NCBI GenBank assembly: GCA_937967375.1
Contig: CALCJF010000010.1
Coordinates: forward strand, 1-64,000
Source: an uncultured Leucobacter sp.
Lineage (GTDB): Bacteria; Actinomycetota; Actinomycetes; Actinomycetales; Microbacteriaceae
Direction: 5' to 3'
DNA: 64,000 nt
In this document: positions 8,320-16,909 of the stretch, one piece after another
How the letters are laid out: every line of letters starts with the position of its first letter
Position numbering within the stretch: the stretch's first letter is position 1
Translations under genes and position numbers: made by a program
Notes under the pieces: generated by a model
Seen by the model: the letters and a program-made list of their open reading frames with translations, nothing else
Told to the model about the DNA's origin: nothing
The model's database searches: none

Positions 8320-9225
8320 ATGACTGAGAAGAAGCCCTGGCACGGCGTCATCGTCGCCACCGCGCTCCCCTTCAACGACGACCTCTCGGTCGACTACGAC
8401 TCGTTCGCCGAGCACGTCGCCTGGCTTGCCGAGAACGGCTGCGACGGCGTTGCCCCCAACGGCTCGCTCGGCGAGTACCAGAACCTCAGCGATGTGGAGC
8501 GCGCCAAGGTCATCGAGACCGCAGTGCAGGCGGCCCCCGAGGGATTCACCGTCATGGCCGGCACCGGCGCCTACGGCGCACTGCAGTCGGCACACTGGGC
8601 TGAGCAGGCCGCCAACGCCGGCGCGCACTGTGTCATGCAGCTGCCCCCGAATGTGTACCGCGCGAACCACGAGCAGGTGAAGCACCACTACGCCACCGTC
8701 GCTTCGGTCGGCCTGCCTGTCGTCGCCTACAACAACCCGATCGACACCAAGGTCGACCTCGTGCCCGAGCTCGTCGCCGACATCTTCAACGCCGGCAACA
8801 TGGTCGGCATCAAGGAGTTCTCCGGAGATCCTCGCCGCATCTACGAGATCAAGGAGCTCGTGCCCGACATCGACATCCTGATCGGCACTGACGACACGGT
8901 ACTCGAGGTCGGCCTCGCGGGCGCAGTGGGCTGGGTCTCGGGCTACCCGAACGCGATTCCCCAGAGCTGCATCGAGCTGTTCAACCTCTGCACTTCAGGC
9001 GACGTGCAGGATCTCGTTCGTGGTCAGGAGATCTACCGCGACCTGCACTCGCTGCTGCGCTGGGATTCGAAGACCGAGTTCGTCGAGGCCATCAAGCTCT
9101 CGATGGACGTGCTCGGCCGCAAGGGTGGCGCGTGCCGCCCACCCCGCCTGCCGCTGTCGCAGGCAGTCGCCGATAAGATCATCGCAGACACCAAGGCTGC
9201 TGCAGCCAAGGGCTACAACAAGTAA
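8320..9225 (+). CDS. Dihydrodipicolinate synthase/N-acetylneuraminate lyase family protein; probable pyrroline-hydroxy-carboxylate deaminase
   Basis: This 301-residue DapA/NanA-type TIM-barrel aldolase has the Schiff-base lysine in GIKEFSGD (Lys165) and the catalytic tyrosine in VAYNNP (Tyr137). PNGSLGEYQNLS near residues 47-58 occupies the place of the usual GTTGE segment. In hydroxyproline catabolic clusters a member of this family converts delta1-pyrroline-4-hydroxy-2-carboxylate to 2-oxoglutarate semialdehyde with loss of ammonia. The epimerase and dehydrogenase genes downstream make that the best assignment here. The ATG has an AAAGGACC sequence upstream. A strong hairpin follows the stop. 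Another aldolase specificity cannot be excluded from sequence. Confidence 0.85.
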   Translation: MTEKKPWHGVIVATALPFNDDLSVDYDSFAEHVAWLAENGCDGVAPNGSLGEYQNLSDVERAKVIETAVQAAPEGFTVMAGTGAYGALQSAHWAEQAANAGAHCVMQLPPNVYRANHEQVKHHYATVASVGLPVVAYNNPIDTKVDLVPELVADIFNAGNMVGIKEFSGDPRRIYEIKELVPDIDILIGTDDTVLEVGLAGAVGWVSGYPNAIPQSCIELFNLCTSGDVQDLVRGQEIYRDLHSLLRWDSKTEFVEAIKLSMDVLGRKGGACRPPRLPLSQAVADKIIADTKAAAAKGYNK

Positions 9226-9246
9226 GTAGCGATTCGAAGAGGATCG

Positions 9247-9270
9247 GGGATCGGGCTCGCGCCCGATCCC
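9247..9270 (+). terminator. Hairpin after the DapA-family gene
   Basis: GGGATCGGGC (9247-9256) and GCCCGATCCC (9261-9270) pair perfectly around a TCGC loop, followed by TCTTCCCGTTT. It may partially terminate or stabilise the mRNA between the lyase gene and the epimerase gene 100 nt downstream. Confidence 0.6.
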
Positions 9271-9373
9271 TCTTCCCGTTTCATCAGTTTCGGCAGCACC
9301 GAGCGGCTGCGGGTTTCACGGCCCGTCTTTGCTCACACAGTTTCAGCAGTTCAGGGTTTCAGAAAGGCCGCAC

Positions 9374-10381
9374 ATGCGCACCAATCGCGTCTTTCACGCA
9401 GTCGACTCGCACACCGAGGGCATGCCAACCAGGGTAATCACCGGTGGCGTCGGCGTGCTTCCAGGCAACACGATGGCCGAGCGCCGCACCTGGTTCATGG
9501 AGAACTCAGATGAGCTGCGCGAGCTGCTCATGTTCGAGCCCCGCGGTCACGCGTCGATGAGCGGCGCTATTCTGCAACCGCCCACCCGCCCCGACTGCGA
9601 CTGGGGTGTGCTCTACATTGAGGTCTCGGGCTGCCTGCCCATGTGCGGGCACGGCACCATCGGCGTCGCAACCGTGCTCGTCGAAACCGGCATGGTCGAA
9701 GTCACCGAGCCCGTCACCACCATTCGCCTCGACACCCCAGCTGGCCTCGTGATCGCCGAGGTCGCGGTCACCGACGGCCACGCCGACAGCGTTACCATCA
9801 CCAACGTGCCGAGCTTCTCAGTACGCCTCGACGTTGAAGTCGAGGTGCCCGGCTTCGGCCCAGTCGCGTACGACCTCGCGTTCGGCGGCAATTTTTACGC
9901 GGTCGTCGATCTCGAGAGCCTCGGCATCGAGTGGCGCGAGGATCGCTCGAACAAAGACGAGCTCATCCGTGCGGGCCTCGCCATCATGGACGCGATCAAC
10001 GAGGCAGACGAGCCGGTACACCCCGAGCGCGACGACATCCGCGCTTGCCATCACGTCTACCTGAAGGCCCCCGGTTCGACCGCACAGGAGTCTCAGCACG
10101 CCATGGCGATCTACCCGGGCTGGTTCGACCGCAGCCCGTGCGGCACCGGCACAAGCGCGCGCATGGCGCAGCTGCACGCGCGCGGCGAACTGCCGCTGCA
10201 CACCGACTTCGTGAATAAGTCTTACATTGGCTCGCGCTTTGTCGGCCGTCTCATCGAAGAGACCGAGGTCGCCGGCATTCCCGCCGTGATCCCAACGATC
10301 ACCGGCCGCGCCTGGGTCACCGGCACCGCGCAGTACATGCTCGACCCGAGCGATCCCTTCCCGAAGGGATTCCTGCTATGA
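9374..10381 (+). CDS. Proline racemase family protein, probable 4-hydroxyproline 2-epimerase
   Basis: This 335-residue protein belongs to the proline racemase family. Both catalytic cysteines are present: Cys91 in MCGHGTIG and Cys256 in SPCGTGTSARMA. That argues for racemase/epimerase activity and against trans-3-hydroxyproline dehydratase, which has Thr in place of one Cys. The start MRTNRVFHAVDSHTEG fits the family and has AGAAAGG in front; a start-like codon at 9329 would add 15 unconserved residues. The cluster (D-amino-acid-type dehydrogenase, lyase) points to trans-4-hydroxy-L-proline to cis-4-hydroxy-D-proline epimerisation. The stop overlaps the next gene (ATGA). Confidence 0.87.
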   Translation: MRTNRVFHAVDSHTEGMPTRVITGGVGVLPGNTMAERRTWFMENSDELRELLMFEPRGHASMSGAILQPPTRPDCDWGVLYIEVSGCLPMCGHGTIGVATVLVETGMVEVTEPVTTIRLDTPAGLVIAEVAVTDGHADSVTITNVPSFSVRLDVEVEVPGFGPVAYDLAFGGNFYAVVDLESLGIEWREDRSNKDELIRAGLAIMDAINEADEPVHPERDDIRACHHVYLKAPGSTAQESQHAMAIYPGWFDRSPCGTGTSARMAQLHARGELPLHTDFVNKSYIGSRFVGRLIEETEVAGIPAVIPTITGRAWVTGTAQYMLDPSDPFPKGFLL

Positions 10382-11337
10382 GCCTGCCCTACTACGACGC
10401 AAACGCTGTCGCCGCAGCATTGCCGTTCGATCGCACCATGCGGGCGATCGAAGAGGCGCTACGCGCCGACATCGACCCTGAGGCCGACGGCCCGCGCCTG
10501 TTCGCTGACGCACCCGAAGGCGAGTTTCTGCTGATGCCCGCGCAGAGCGCGCGGTTCAGCGGGCTGAAGGCGCTCACCATGGCGCCGAACAACCCTGCGC
10601 GCGGGCTCGAGAAAATCCAGGGCGTCTACGTGCTCTACTCCTCAGACACGCTTGCGCCCGTCGCGATCATGGAGGGCTCGAGCCTCACCGCGATTCGCAC
10701 GCCAGCCGTCGCGATCAGCGCGGTGCGCCAGCTGGCTGCCCTCGCAGCCCCCGGCGATGAGCTGCCCGAGTCGCCTCGGGTGCTCGTGTTCGGCGTGGGC
10801 ACGCAGGGTCGCAGCAGCATTCTCGCGACTCGCGCCGCGTTTCCGAGCGCCACCTTCGAGGTCATCGGCCGCAGGCCCGAGCGCGTCGAAGCGCTGCGCC
10901 GCGACCTCGCAGAGCAGGGCATCGAGATTGCGCACCGCGAAGATGTCGATGCGGCGGTCTCCGAGGCAGACATTCTGGTGCTTGCCACCACGGCTTCGAC
11001 GCCGCTCTTCGACGGCTCGCTCGTGAAGTCGAACGCGATCGTCGCCGCGATCGGCACGCACGGCTACGACGCCCGCGAGGTCGACGACACCCTCGTCGCG
11101 CGCGCCGATATCGTGGTCGAGGGCCGGGCATCGGCGCAGCGCGAGAACGGCAATCTGCATACCTACCTCACCGAGGCAGACTGGCAAGAGCGACCCCCGG
11201 CGAGCGTGCGTGACCTCGCTCTCGGCGAGGTCAGCCGCCGCGCCGGGCACCCGGCGCTCTACACCGGCGTGGGCATGTCGTGGGAAGATCTGGTATGTGC
11301 CACTGTCGTTTTCGAAGAGGGCACTCCTTCTCACTGA
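10378..11337 (+). CDS. Ornithine cyclodeaminase/mu-crystallin family protein, possible delta1-pyrroline-2-carboxylate reductase
   Basis: This 319-residue protein belongs to the ornithine cyclodeaminase/mu-crystallin family. Its Rossmann segment VLVFGVGTQGRSS lies near residues 136-148, and the N-terminal half contains the GLKALTMAPNN segment typical of the family. In proline/hydroxyproline clusters such proteins reduce delta1-pyrroline-2-carboxylate (LhpI type) rather than cyclise ornithine. It overlaps the epimerase stop by 4 nt (ATGA). The exact activity is inferred from context; alanine dehydrogenase or true cyclodeaminase activity remains possible. Confidence 0.82.
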   Translation: MSLPYYDANAVAAALPFDRTMRAIEEALRADIDPEADGPRLFADAPEGEFLLMPAQSARFSGLKALTMAPNNPARGLEKIQGVYVLYSSDTLAPVAIMEGSSLTAIRTPAVAISAVRQLAALAAPGDELPESPRVLVFGVGTQGRSSILATRAAFPSATFEVIGRRPERVEALRRDLAEQGIEIAHREDVDAAVSEADILVLATTASTPLFDGSLVKSNAIVAAIGTHGYDAREVDDTLVARADIVVEGRASAQRENGNLHTYLTEADWQERPPASVRDLALGEVSRRAGHPALYTGVGMSWEDLVCATVVFEEGTPSH

Positions 11338-11352
11338 TCTCAGGAGCCTCCC

Positions 11353-12111
11353 TTGTCTCAGACACCAGCCTCAGCCAGCCCGCTCGCACCCGTGAAGCGC
11401 CCGCTGAACCTGCGCGAAACCGTGCTCGAGCAATTGCGCACCGCCATTGTCACGGGCGAACTCGCCGAGGGCGAGCTCGTTTCAGCGCCCACGCTCGGCC
11501 AGGCACTCGGTGTTTCGGCGACGCCGGTGCGCGAGGCAATGATGGATCTGGTGCGCGAGGGCCTTGTCGAAACCGTGAAGAACAAGGGCTTTCGCATCAC
11601 CGCGATGAGCGACAAAGACCTCGACGACCTCGCGCAGATTCGCATGCTCCTTGAACCACCAGCGATTCGCATGGTGGCACAGAATATTCCCGATGAAGCA
11701 TTTACTGAGCTCACCAAGCTCGCAGACGCTTGCCTGCGTGCAGCCGAGCGCGAAGACCTGGGCGAATACCTGCGCGACGACCGGGAGTTTCACGCGCTCC
11801 TGCTCGCCTACACGGGCAACCCGCAGCTGGTCGACCTCGCCACTTCGCTGCGCCGTCGCACGCGCCTCTACGGCATCGCGGCGCTCGCGCGCGATGGACG
11901 CCTCGCCGCGTCTGCCCACGAGCACCACGAGCTGCTGCGCCTGCTGCGCGAGGGCGAGGGCGAGGCTGCTGAGTCGCTGATGTGCACGCACATCGGCCAC
12001 GCCCGCACCCTTTGGGCGACTGGCGCAGACGAAGCCGGGTCAGACAACGCGGCAGCCAACGGCAACACCGCACACACGACACCAGAAGAAGGAGCACCCG
12101 GGGGCGCATGA
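11353..12111 (+). CDS. GntR family transcriptional regulator (FCD type, TTG start)
   Basis: This 252-residue regulator has an N-terminal GntR winged helix (LNLRETVLEQLRTAI then LGVSATPVREAMMDL and REGLVET, roughly residues 18-75) and an all-helical FCD effector domain in the rest. The start is TTG at 11353-11355, with AGGAG at 11342-11346. It sits between the reductase and dehydrogenase genes and ends in an ATGA overlap with the FAD oxidoreductase, so it is part of the catabolic operon. It probably senses hydroxyproline or an intermediate and acts at GTGCAAT-type sites upstream of 8320 and 20213, which is inference. Confidence 0.87.
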   Translation: MSQTPASASPLAPVKRPLNLRETVLEQLRTAIVTGELAEGELVSAPTLGQALGVSATPVREAMMDLVREGLVETVKNKGFRITAMSDKDLDDLAQIRMLLEPPAIRMVAQNIPDEAFTELTKLADACLRAAEREDLGEYLRDDREFHALLLAYTGNPQLVDLATSLRRRTRLYGIAALARDGRLAASAHEHHELLRLLREGEGEAAESLMCTHIGHARTLWATGADEAGSDNAAANGNTAHTTPEEGAPGGA

Positions 12112-13274
12112 CACACACCAGCGATGTCTTGATCATCGGCGCGGGCATTATCGGCTGCGCCACCGCCTACTACGCGGCCCGCTCGGGCCTCAGCGTCACG
12201 GTGATCGAACGCGATCTTCCGGCAAGCGGCACGACATCGCACTGCGAGGGCAACATTCTCGTCAGCGACAAAGAGCTCGGGCACGAACTCGAGCTCACCC
12301 GGTACTCGCTCGGCCTCTGGCAGGGCGAACTCGCCGAGTACGGTCACCTCTGGGAGTTCGAACGCAAGGGCGGCATCATCGTCGCCTCGCGCGAAACGAG
12401 CCTCGCCTCGCTCGAACGTTTCTCGGCGTCTCAGCGCGAGTATGGCATCCATTCGCAGCGCCTTGACGAGGCAGAGCTTCGCGAACTCGAACCGCACATC
12501 ACGGGCAATGCTCTCGGCGCGGCCCTCTACCCCGAAGACAGCCAGGTGCAGCCGATTCTCGCTGCCTCGCACCTGTTGCGGCTCGCGCGCAAGCATGGAG
12601 CCCAACTTGTAACGCACGCGCCGGTGACCGAGCTTCTGCGCGACGGCGACCGGGTCATCGGAGCCCGCACACCCAAGGGGGACTTTCACGCGGCCCACAC
12701 CGTCAACGCAACCGGCCCCTGGGCTGGCACCATCGGAGAGCTCGCGGGCGTGAACGTGCCAGTGATGCCACGCCGCGGCTTCGTGTTAGTCACCGAACAG
12801 CTGCCACCCATGGTGCACCACAAGGTCTACGCGGCAGAATACGTCGACAACGTCGGCAGCAGCGACGCAGGCCTACAGGCATCACCTGTAGTCGAGGGCA
12901 CCCCCGCAGGCACGATTCTGATCGGCTCGAGCCGCGAGCGTGTCGGCTTCGATTCGACGATCAGCACCGAGGCACTCGGCCGCATCGCCCGCAACGCCGT
13001 CGAGCTCTTTCCGTTTCTCTCGCGCGTGCGCATGCTGCGGCACTATCACGGCTTTCGGCCGTTCTGCCCTGATCATCTGCCAGTCATCGGGCACGACCCC
13101 CGCGCACCCGGCCTGTGGCACGCCGCCGGCCACGAGGGCGCCGGTATCGGTCTCGGTCCTGGCACCGGCAAGCTGCTCGCCCAGGCCCTCGCAGGTGAGA
13201 CTCCCGACATGTCGCTCGACCCGTTCAGGCCCGAACGCTTCGACGACCCCGCTTACCTGAAGGCACACCAATGA
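12108..13274 (+). CDS. FAD-dependent D-amino-acid dehydrogenase-like oxidoreductase (D-hydroxyproline dehydrogenase beta-type subunit)
   Basis: This 388-residue DAO-family flavoprotein begins with the FAD-binding motif LIIGAGIIGCATAYYA and ends with a GHEGAGIGLGPGTGKLL segment typical of glycine/sarcosine-type oxidases. The ATG of 12108 overlaps the GntR stop (ATGA). The next two genes encode a small 2Fe-2S protein and an FAD/NAD(P) oxidoreductase with a cysteine-rich C-terminus. This trio is the arrangement of heteromeric D-hydroxyproline dehydrogenase and hydrogen-cyanide-synthase-type complexes. It would oxidise cis-4-hydroxy-D-proline to the pyrroline, passing electrons through the partner subunits. 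Confidence 0.86.
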   Translation: MTHTSDVLIIGAGIIGCATAYYAARSGLSVTVIERDLPASGTTSHCEGNILVSDKELGHELELTRYSLGLWQGELAEYGHLWEFERKGGIIVASRETSLASLERFSASQREYGIHSQRLDEAELRELEPHITGNALGAALYPEDSQVQPILAASHLLRLARKHGAQLVTHAPVTELLRDGDRVIGARTPKGDFHAAHTVNATGPWAGTIGELAGVNVPVMPRRGFVLVTEQLPPMVHHKVYAAEYVDNVGSSDAGLQASPVVEGTPAGTILIGSSRERVGFDSTISTEALGRIARNAVELFPFLSRVRMLRHYHGFRPFCPDHLPVIGHDPRAPGLWHAAGHEGAGIGLGPGTGKLLAQALAGETPDMSLDPFRPERFDDPAYLKAHQ

Positions 13275-13579
13275 GCGCCAATCCGAACCGCGTACACGCC
13301 ACTTTCGAGGGCGAGGCAATCGAGGCAGCAGCCGGCGCGAGCGTCGCCGCTGCGCTCCTCGCATCTGACAGGATCGCCTGGCGCACCACGCGAGACGGTG
13401 CACAGCGCGGGCTCTTCTGCGGCATCGGCGTCTGTTTCGACTGCCTCGTCGAAATCGACGGCGAGAGCGGTCAGCGCGCCTGCATGATTCCTCTGCAAGA
13501 AGGCATGCGCGTGTGCGACAACGGCACGCGCGATACGACCGCCGACACCGGAGCCGACGCCGAGGAGGCCGCACAGTGA
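13271..13579 (+). CDS. Small (2Fe-2S)-binding subunit
   Basis: This 102-residue protein is related to the HcnA / sarcosine oxidase alpha N-terminal ferredoxin-like domain. The cysteines are spaced FCGIGVCFDC with a distal RAC, the pattern that ligates a 2Fe-2S cluster. The start overlaps the preceding stop (ATGA) and the end overlaps the next start (GTGA), so production is tightly coupled to both flavoprotein subunits. It should relay electrons within the dehydrogenase complex. Confidence 0.86.
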   Translation: MSANPNRVHATFEGEAIEAAAGASVAAALLASDRIAWRTTRDGAQRGLFCGIGVCFDCLVEIDGESGQRACMIPLQEGMRVCDNGTRDTTADTGADAEEAAQ

Positions 13580-15090
13580 CCGCCCTGCGTTCCACCAACC
13601 AAGCACCGGCGTTCGATGTCGCAGTCGTCGGCGCGGGCCCGGCAGGCCTTGCCGCCGCTGGCGAGGCCGCGGCGGCAGGTGCCCGAGTTGTCGTGATCGA
13701 CTCATCGGAGCAGCCGGGCGGCCAGTTCTGGAGGCATCGCAGCGAGGCCGCGGGCGTCGTCGACGGCGGCGAGCTGCATCACGGCTGGCGCGACTATCTT
13801 GAACTGCGCCGCGCGTTCGACGCTGGCATTGCGGCAGGCACGATCCTCTACCTGCCCGCAACCAGCGTGTGGATGGCGAGTCGCCGTGCCGAGCTCAACG
13901 CCGCGACGAATGCCGCAGGTGAGACGGCACCGGCGTTCACCCTGCGCCTCGCCCCCGCTCATGGCGGCGGCCGCAGCGAGACTCCGACGGTACACGCGTC
14001 GGCGCTTGTGCTCGCAACCGGTGGCTACGACCGCCAGCTGCCCGTGCCGGGGTGGCAACTGCCCGGCGTGATGGCTGCGGGCGGCATTCAGGCGTTCGGC
14101 AAACAGAACGGCATGCTGCCGGGCAAGCGCTTCGTCGTCGCGGGCACCGGCCCCTTCCTGCTGTCGGTGGCGGCTGGCATCGCGCACCAGGGCGGCAAGG
14201 TCGCCGCAGTGCTCGAATCATCGAACCTCATAGGCTGGCTGCCGCGCGCGCACCGTGCGGCAGGCGTGCCCGCGAAGGCACTCGAGGGCGTCGAGTACAC
14301 GGCTGCGATGTTGAAGCACCGCATCGCGTACCGACCACGAACCATCATCACCGAGATCCTGGGACAAGACCGCGTTACCGGCGTGCGCACCGCACGCGTG
14401 CGCAGCGACGGCACGGTCATTGCGGGCAGCGAGCGCGAGATCGACGGCATCGACACGGTAGGTCTCGGCTGGGGCTTCACCCCGCAGATGGAGCTTCCTG
14501 TGCAGCTTGGCGCCGGTACGCGGCAAGACGTCGACGGTTCGCTTGTTGCCATTATCGACGAGGATCAGCGCTCAACCGTCTCGGGCCTCTTCATTGCGGG
14601 CGAGCTCACCGGCGTCGGCGGGGCCGCGCTCGCAGTGCTCGAGGGTCGAGTCGCGGGTCGCACTGCCGCGTTCGAGGCGATCGGGCGGGGCGCCGCGGCT
14701 CCCGCAGCCTCTGGCCCTACCCCGGCCGAATCGCGCGCGATCGCACGCCAGCGCTCATTCGCGAACGCGATGCACCTCGCGCACCCGGTGCCTGCGGGGT
14801 GGCAGCAGTTGCTGCACGACGACACCATTGTGTGCCGCTGCGAAGAGGTGCCGGCGAGCGCGCTACGCGAGTCTCGTGAGTCGATGGCGGGCAATGATCT
14901 GCGCACGCAGAAGGGTCAGAACCGCGCAGGCATGGGCTGGTGCCAGGGCCGCGTCTGCGGTTTCGCGGTGTCGTGCATGTCGGGCGGGGCCGATCCTTTG
15001 AGCAACGCTGTCGAAACCTCGCTCGCACAGTCGGCGAAGCGCCCCGTCGCGCAGCCGCTGCCGCTGGGCGCCCTCGCCGACCTCGACTGA
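13576..15090 (+). CDS. NAD(P)/FAD-dependent oxidoreductase subunit with BFD-like Fe-S domain
   Basis: This 504-residue subunit starts at the GTG of 13576, overlapping the previous stop. An N-terminal FAD motif AVVGAGPAGLAAAGEA and a central nucleotide-binding region (RFVVAGTGPFLLSVAAG) are followed by a C-terminal BFD-like region. There CRCEEV and GWCQGRVCG supply four cysteines for a further Fe-S cluster. It corresponds to the alpha-type subunit of D-hydroxyproline dehydrogenase/HcnB-like complexes. It is the last gene of the plus-strand cluster. A 2-oxoglutarate semialdehyde dehydrogenase, needed to complete the pathway, is not found in this window. Confidence 0.86.
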   Translation: MTALRSTNQAPAFDVAVVGAGPAGLAAAGEAAAAGARVVVIDSSEQPGGQFWRHRSEAAGVVDGGELHHGWRDYLELRRAFDAGIAAGTILYLPATSVWMASRRAELNAATNAAGETAPAFTLRLAPAHGGGRSETPTVHASALVLATGGYDRQLPVPGWQLPGVMAAGGIQAFGKQNGMLPGKRFVVAGTGPFLLSVAAGIAHQGGKVAAVLESSNLIGWLPRAHRAAGVPAKALEGVEYTAAMLKHRIAYRPRTIITEILGQDRVTGVRTARVRSDGTVIAGSEREIDGIDTVGLGWGFTPQMELPVQLGAGTRQDVDGSLVAIIDEDQRSTVSGLFIAGELTGVGGAALAVLEGRVAGRTAAFEAIGRGAAAPAASGPTPAESRAIARQRSFANAMHLAHPVPAGWQQLLHDDTIVCRCEEVPASALRESRESMAGNDLRTQKGQNRAGMGWCQGRVCGFAVSCMSGGADPLSNAVETSLAQSAKRPVAQPLPLGALADLD

Positions 15091-15137
15091 CAGACCCACC
15101 CGCTGCATCGGCTGCCCCTCCCCCCGAAAACCCTTCG

Positions 15138-15191
15138 GCATGTTGGCAGATGTGCCTTCCGCGCTCGAAATCGGCACATTCGCCGACACAC
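15138..15191. repeat. Palindromic repeat, copy 1 of a dispersed intergenic family
   Basis: The left arm at 15138-15156 ends in AGATGTGCC. The right arm at 15173-15191 begins GGCACAT and ends GACACAC. The loop is 16 nt. The layout and arm sequences match a second element at 58650-58703 with the same loop length. The arms here are less perfect (about 14 of 19 positions), as if older. Confidence 0.6.
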
Positions 15192-15292
15192 GCGATGGGT
15201 CGGCTGGTGAGACCTGGGGCGGCGGTTCGAGCGAGTTGCTTGGGGCCTGCCCAGTCCGTGCAGGCCGGGCCCGGCGACACCGCACGCACAGA

Positions 15293-15328
15293 GAAGGGGC
15301 GCGGGATCAGCCGATCCCACGCCCCTTC
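15293..15328 (-). terminator. Terminator of the Liv-type operon (convergent junction)
   Basis: A 16-bp stem (15293-15308 with 15313-15328) around a 4-nt loop sits 12 nt behind the LivF-like stop. Read from the minus strand, every position pairs if one G-U is allowed. It separates the convergent LivF-like and dehydrogenase transcripts. Confidence 0.75.
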
Positions 15329-15339
15329 AGCCGCGAACG

Positions 15340-16050
15340 CTACGCGCCCAGGTAGGCCTCGATCACTCGGGAGTCCTCGGCGAGCTCCGCGGCAGGCCCC
15401 TGCAGCGTCACCCGGCCGGACTCGAGCACATAGGCCCGGTCGGCGATCTTCAGCGCGGCCTTCGCGTTCTGCTCCACGAGCAGAATGGTCGTGCCCTGCT
15501 TGTTGACCTCGGCGATGATCTCCATCACCTGCTTCACGATCAGCGGCGCGAGACCCATCGAGGGCTCGTCGAGCAGCAGCAACTTCGGCCCGCCAACAAG
15601 CGCGCGCCCGAGCGCGAGCATTTGCTGCTCGCCGCCAGAGAGTGTGCCACCCTGCTGGGTGCGGCGCTCGAGTAGACGTGGCATCAGCTCGTAGGCGTAG
15701 TCCGCGCGCTCTTGCACGAGCTTCTGGTCTTTCACCAGGTAGCCGCCGAGCAGCAAGTTCTCATGCACGGTCATGGTCGAGAAGATCTTGCGACCTTCTG
15801 GAATATGCAAGAGGCCTGCCTCGACGATGTCCCACGGCTGCATCTTCGTGAGGTCACGATCGCCCCACTTGACGCTGCCGCTCTTCGATCGCACAAGGCC
15901 CGAGATCATCGACAGTGTCGACGTCTTGCCCGCACCGTTGTTGCCGAGCAGGGCGACGATCTCACCCTCCTTGACCTCGAACGAGAGCGAACGCAGCGCG
16001 TGCACGCGGTTGTAGTAGAGCTCGACGTTTTCGAGCACGAGGTTACTCAT
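15340..16050 (-). CDS. Branched-chain-amino-acid-type ABC transporter ATP-binding protein (LivF-like)
   Basis: This 236-residue ABC ATPase of the LivF group has Walker A GNNGAGKTS, signature LSGGEQQ and Walker B LLLLDEPSMGLAP. The start at 16048-16050 overlaps the end of the LivG-like gene by 8 nt (ATGAGTAA). A start 15 nt further upstream is possible but less natural. It is the last gene of a binding protein-LivH-LivM-LivG-LivF operon convergent with the hydroxyproline cluster. It energises uptake at the cytoplasmic face with the LivG-like subunit. Confidence 0.9.
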   Translation of the reverse strand: MSNLVLENVELYYNRVHALRSLSFEVKEGEIVALLGNNGAGKTSTLSMISGLVRSKSGSVKWGDRDLTKMQPWDIVEAGLLHIPEGRKIFSTMTVHENLLLGGYLVKDQKLVQERADYAYELMPRLLERRTQQGGTLSGGEQQMLALGRALVGGPKLLLLDEPSMGLAPLIVKQVMEIIAEVNKQGTTILLVEQNAKAALKIADRAYVLESGRVTLQGPAAELAEDSRVIEAYLGA

Positions 16051-16909
16051 CGTCGTCCTCCCCAAGGTAAGCCGCGATCACCGCGGGGTCGTTCTTGATC
16101 TGCTCGGGCGTGCCGTCTGCAATCTCTTTGCCGTAGTTCAGCACCACGATGCGCTCGGAAATCTCCATGACGAGACCCATGTCGTGCTCGATGAGCACGA
16201 TGCCTACACCGAGGTCGCGAATCTTGCGAATCAGCGCCATCAGCTCTTGCTTCTCGTTGTGGTTCAGACCCGCCGCGGGCTCGTCGAGCAGCAGCAGTTT
16301 CGGCTGCGTTGCGAGCGCACGGGCGATCTCGACGCGACGCTGCTCCCCGTAGGGCAGCTGCGTCACGAGCAGCTCATCGTCAGCTCTAAACCCAACGAAG
16401 TCGAGCCAGCCGCGCGCGTCTTCGGTGCACTGGGCCTCACTACGACGGTACCTCGGCGTGTGCAGCATCGCGTCGAAGACGTTTTGCTTCAGCCTCGTGT
16501 GCATGCCGGTCTTCACGTTCTCGAGCACGGTCATCTCTTTGAAGAGACGCACGTTCTGAAACGTGCGCGCCATGCCGAGCTGCGTGATGCGCGACGGCTT
16601 GTTACGCGTGATGGGGTTACCGTCGAAGACCACCGAACCCTGGTTCGGGCGGTAGAACCCCGAAATGCAGTTGAACGCGCTTGTCTTGCCGGCACCGTTC
16701 GGGCCGATCACCGAGACGATCTCGCCCTCGTGCACCGAGAAGGTCAGGCCGTTGACGGCTTTGATGCCGCCGAACGAGACCGCCAGGTCTTTGACTTCGA
16801 GGATCGGCTCGCCGCCAGCCGAAGCCGCCCCTGCGGGCTGCGCCACAGCCTTGCTCGTGGCTGATCCATCGCTCGTGTCAATGCCAGCGCTTACGCTTGA
16901 CTCGCTCAT
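16043..16909 (-). CDS. Branched-chain-amino-acid-type ABC transporter ATP-binding protein (LivG-like)
   Basis: This 288-residue ATPase has Walker A GPNGAGKTS, Walker B LLLLDEPAAGLNHNE and the LivG-type C-terminal end with AAYLGE. The N-terminus has an extra Ser/Ala/Gly-rich stretch of about 35 residues before the ABC domain. The ATG overlaps the LivM-like stop by 4 nt (ATGA). It pairs with the LivF-like subunit. A hydroxyproline or proline-like substrate is suggested by the neighbouring catabolic genes and by related operator-like sites, but other amino acids are possible. Confidence 0.9.
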   Translation of the reverse strand: MSESSVSAGIDTSDGSATSKAVAQPAGAASAGGEPILEVKDLAVSFGGIKAVNGLTFSVHEGEIVSVIGPNGAGKTSAFNCISGFYRPNQGSVVFDGNPITRNKPSRITQLGMARTFQNVRLFKEMTVLENVKTGMHTRLKQNVFDAMLHTPRYRRSEAQCTEDARGWLDFVGFRADDELLVTQLPYGEQRRVEIARALATQPKLLLLDEPAAGLNHNEKQELMALIRKIRDLGVGIVLIEHDMGLVMEISERIVVLNYGKEIADGTPEQIKNDPAVIAAYLGEDDDE

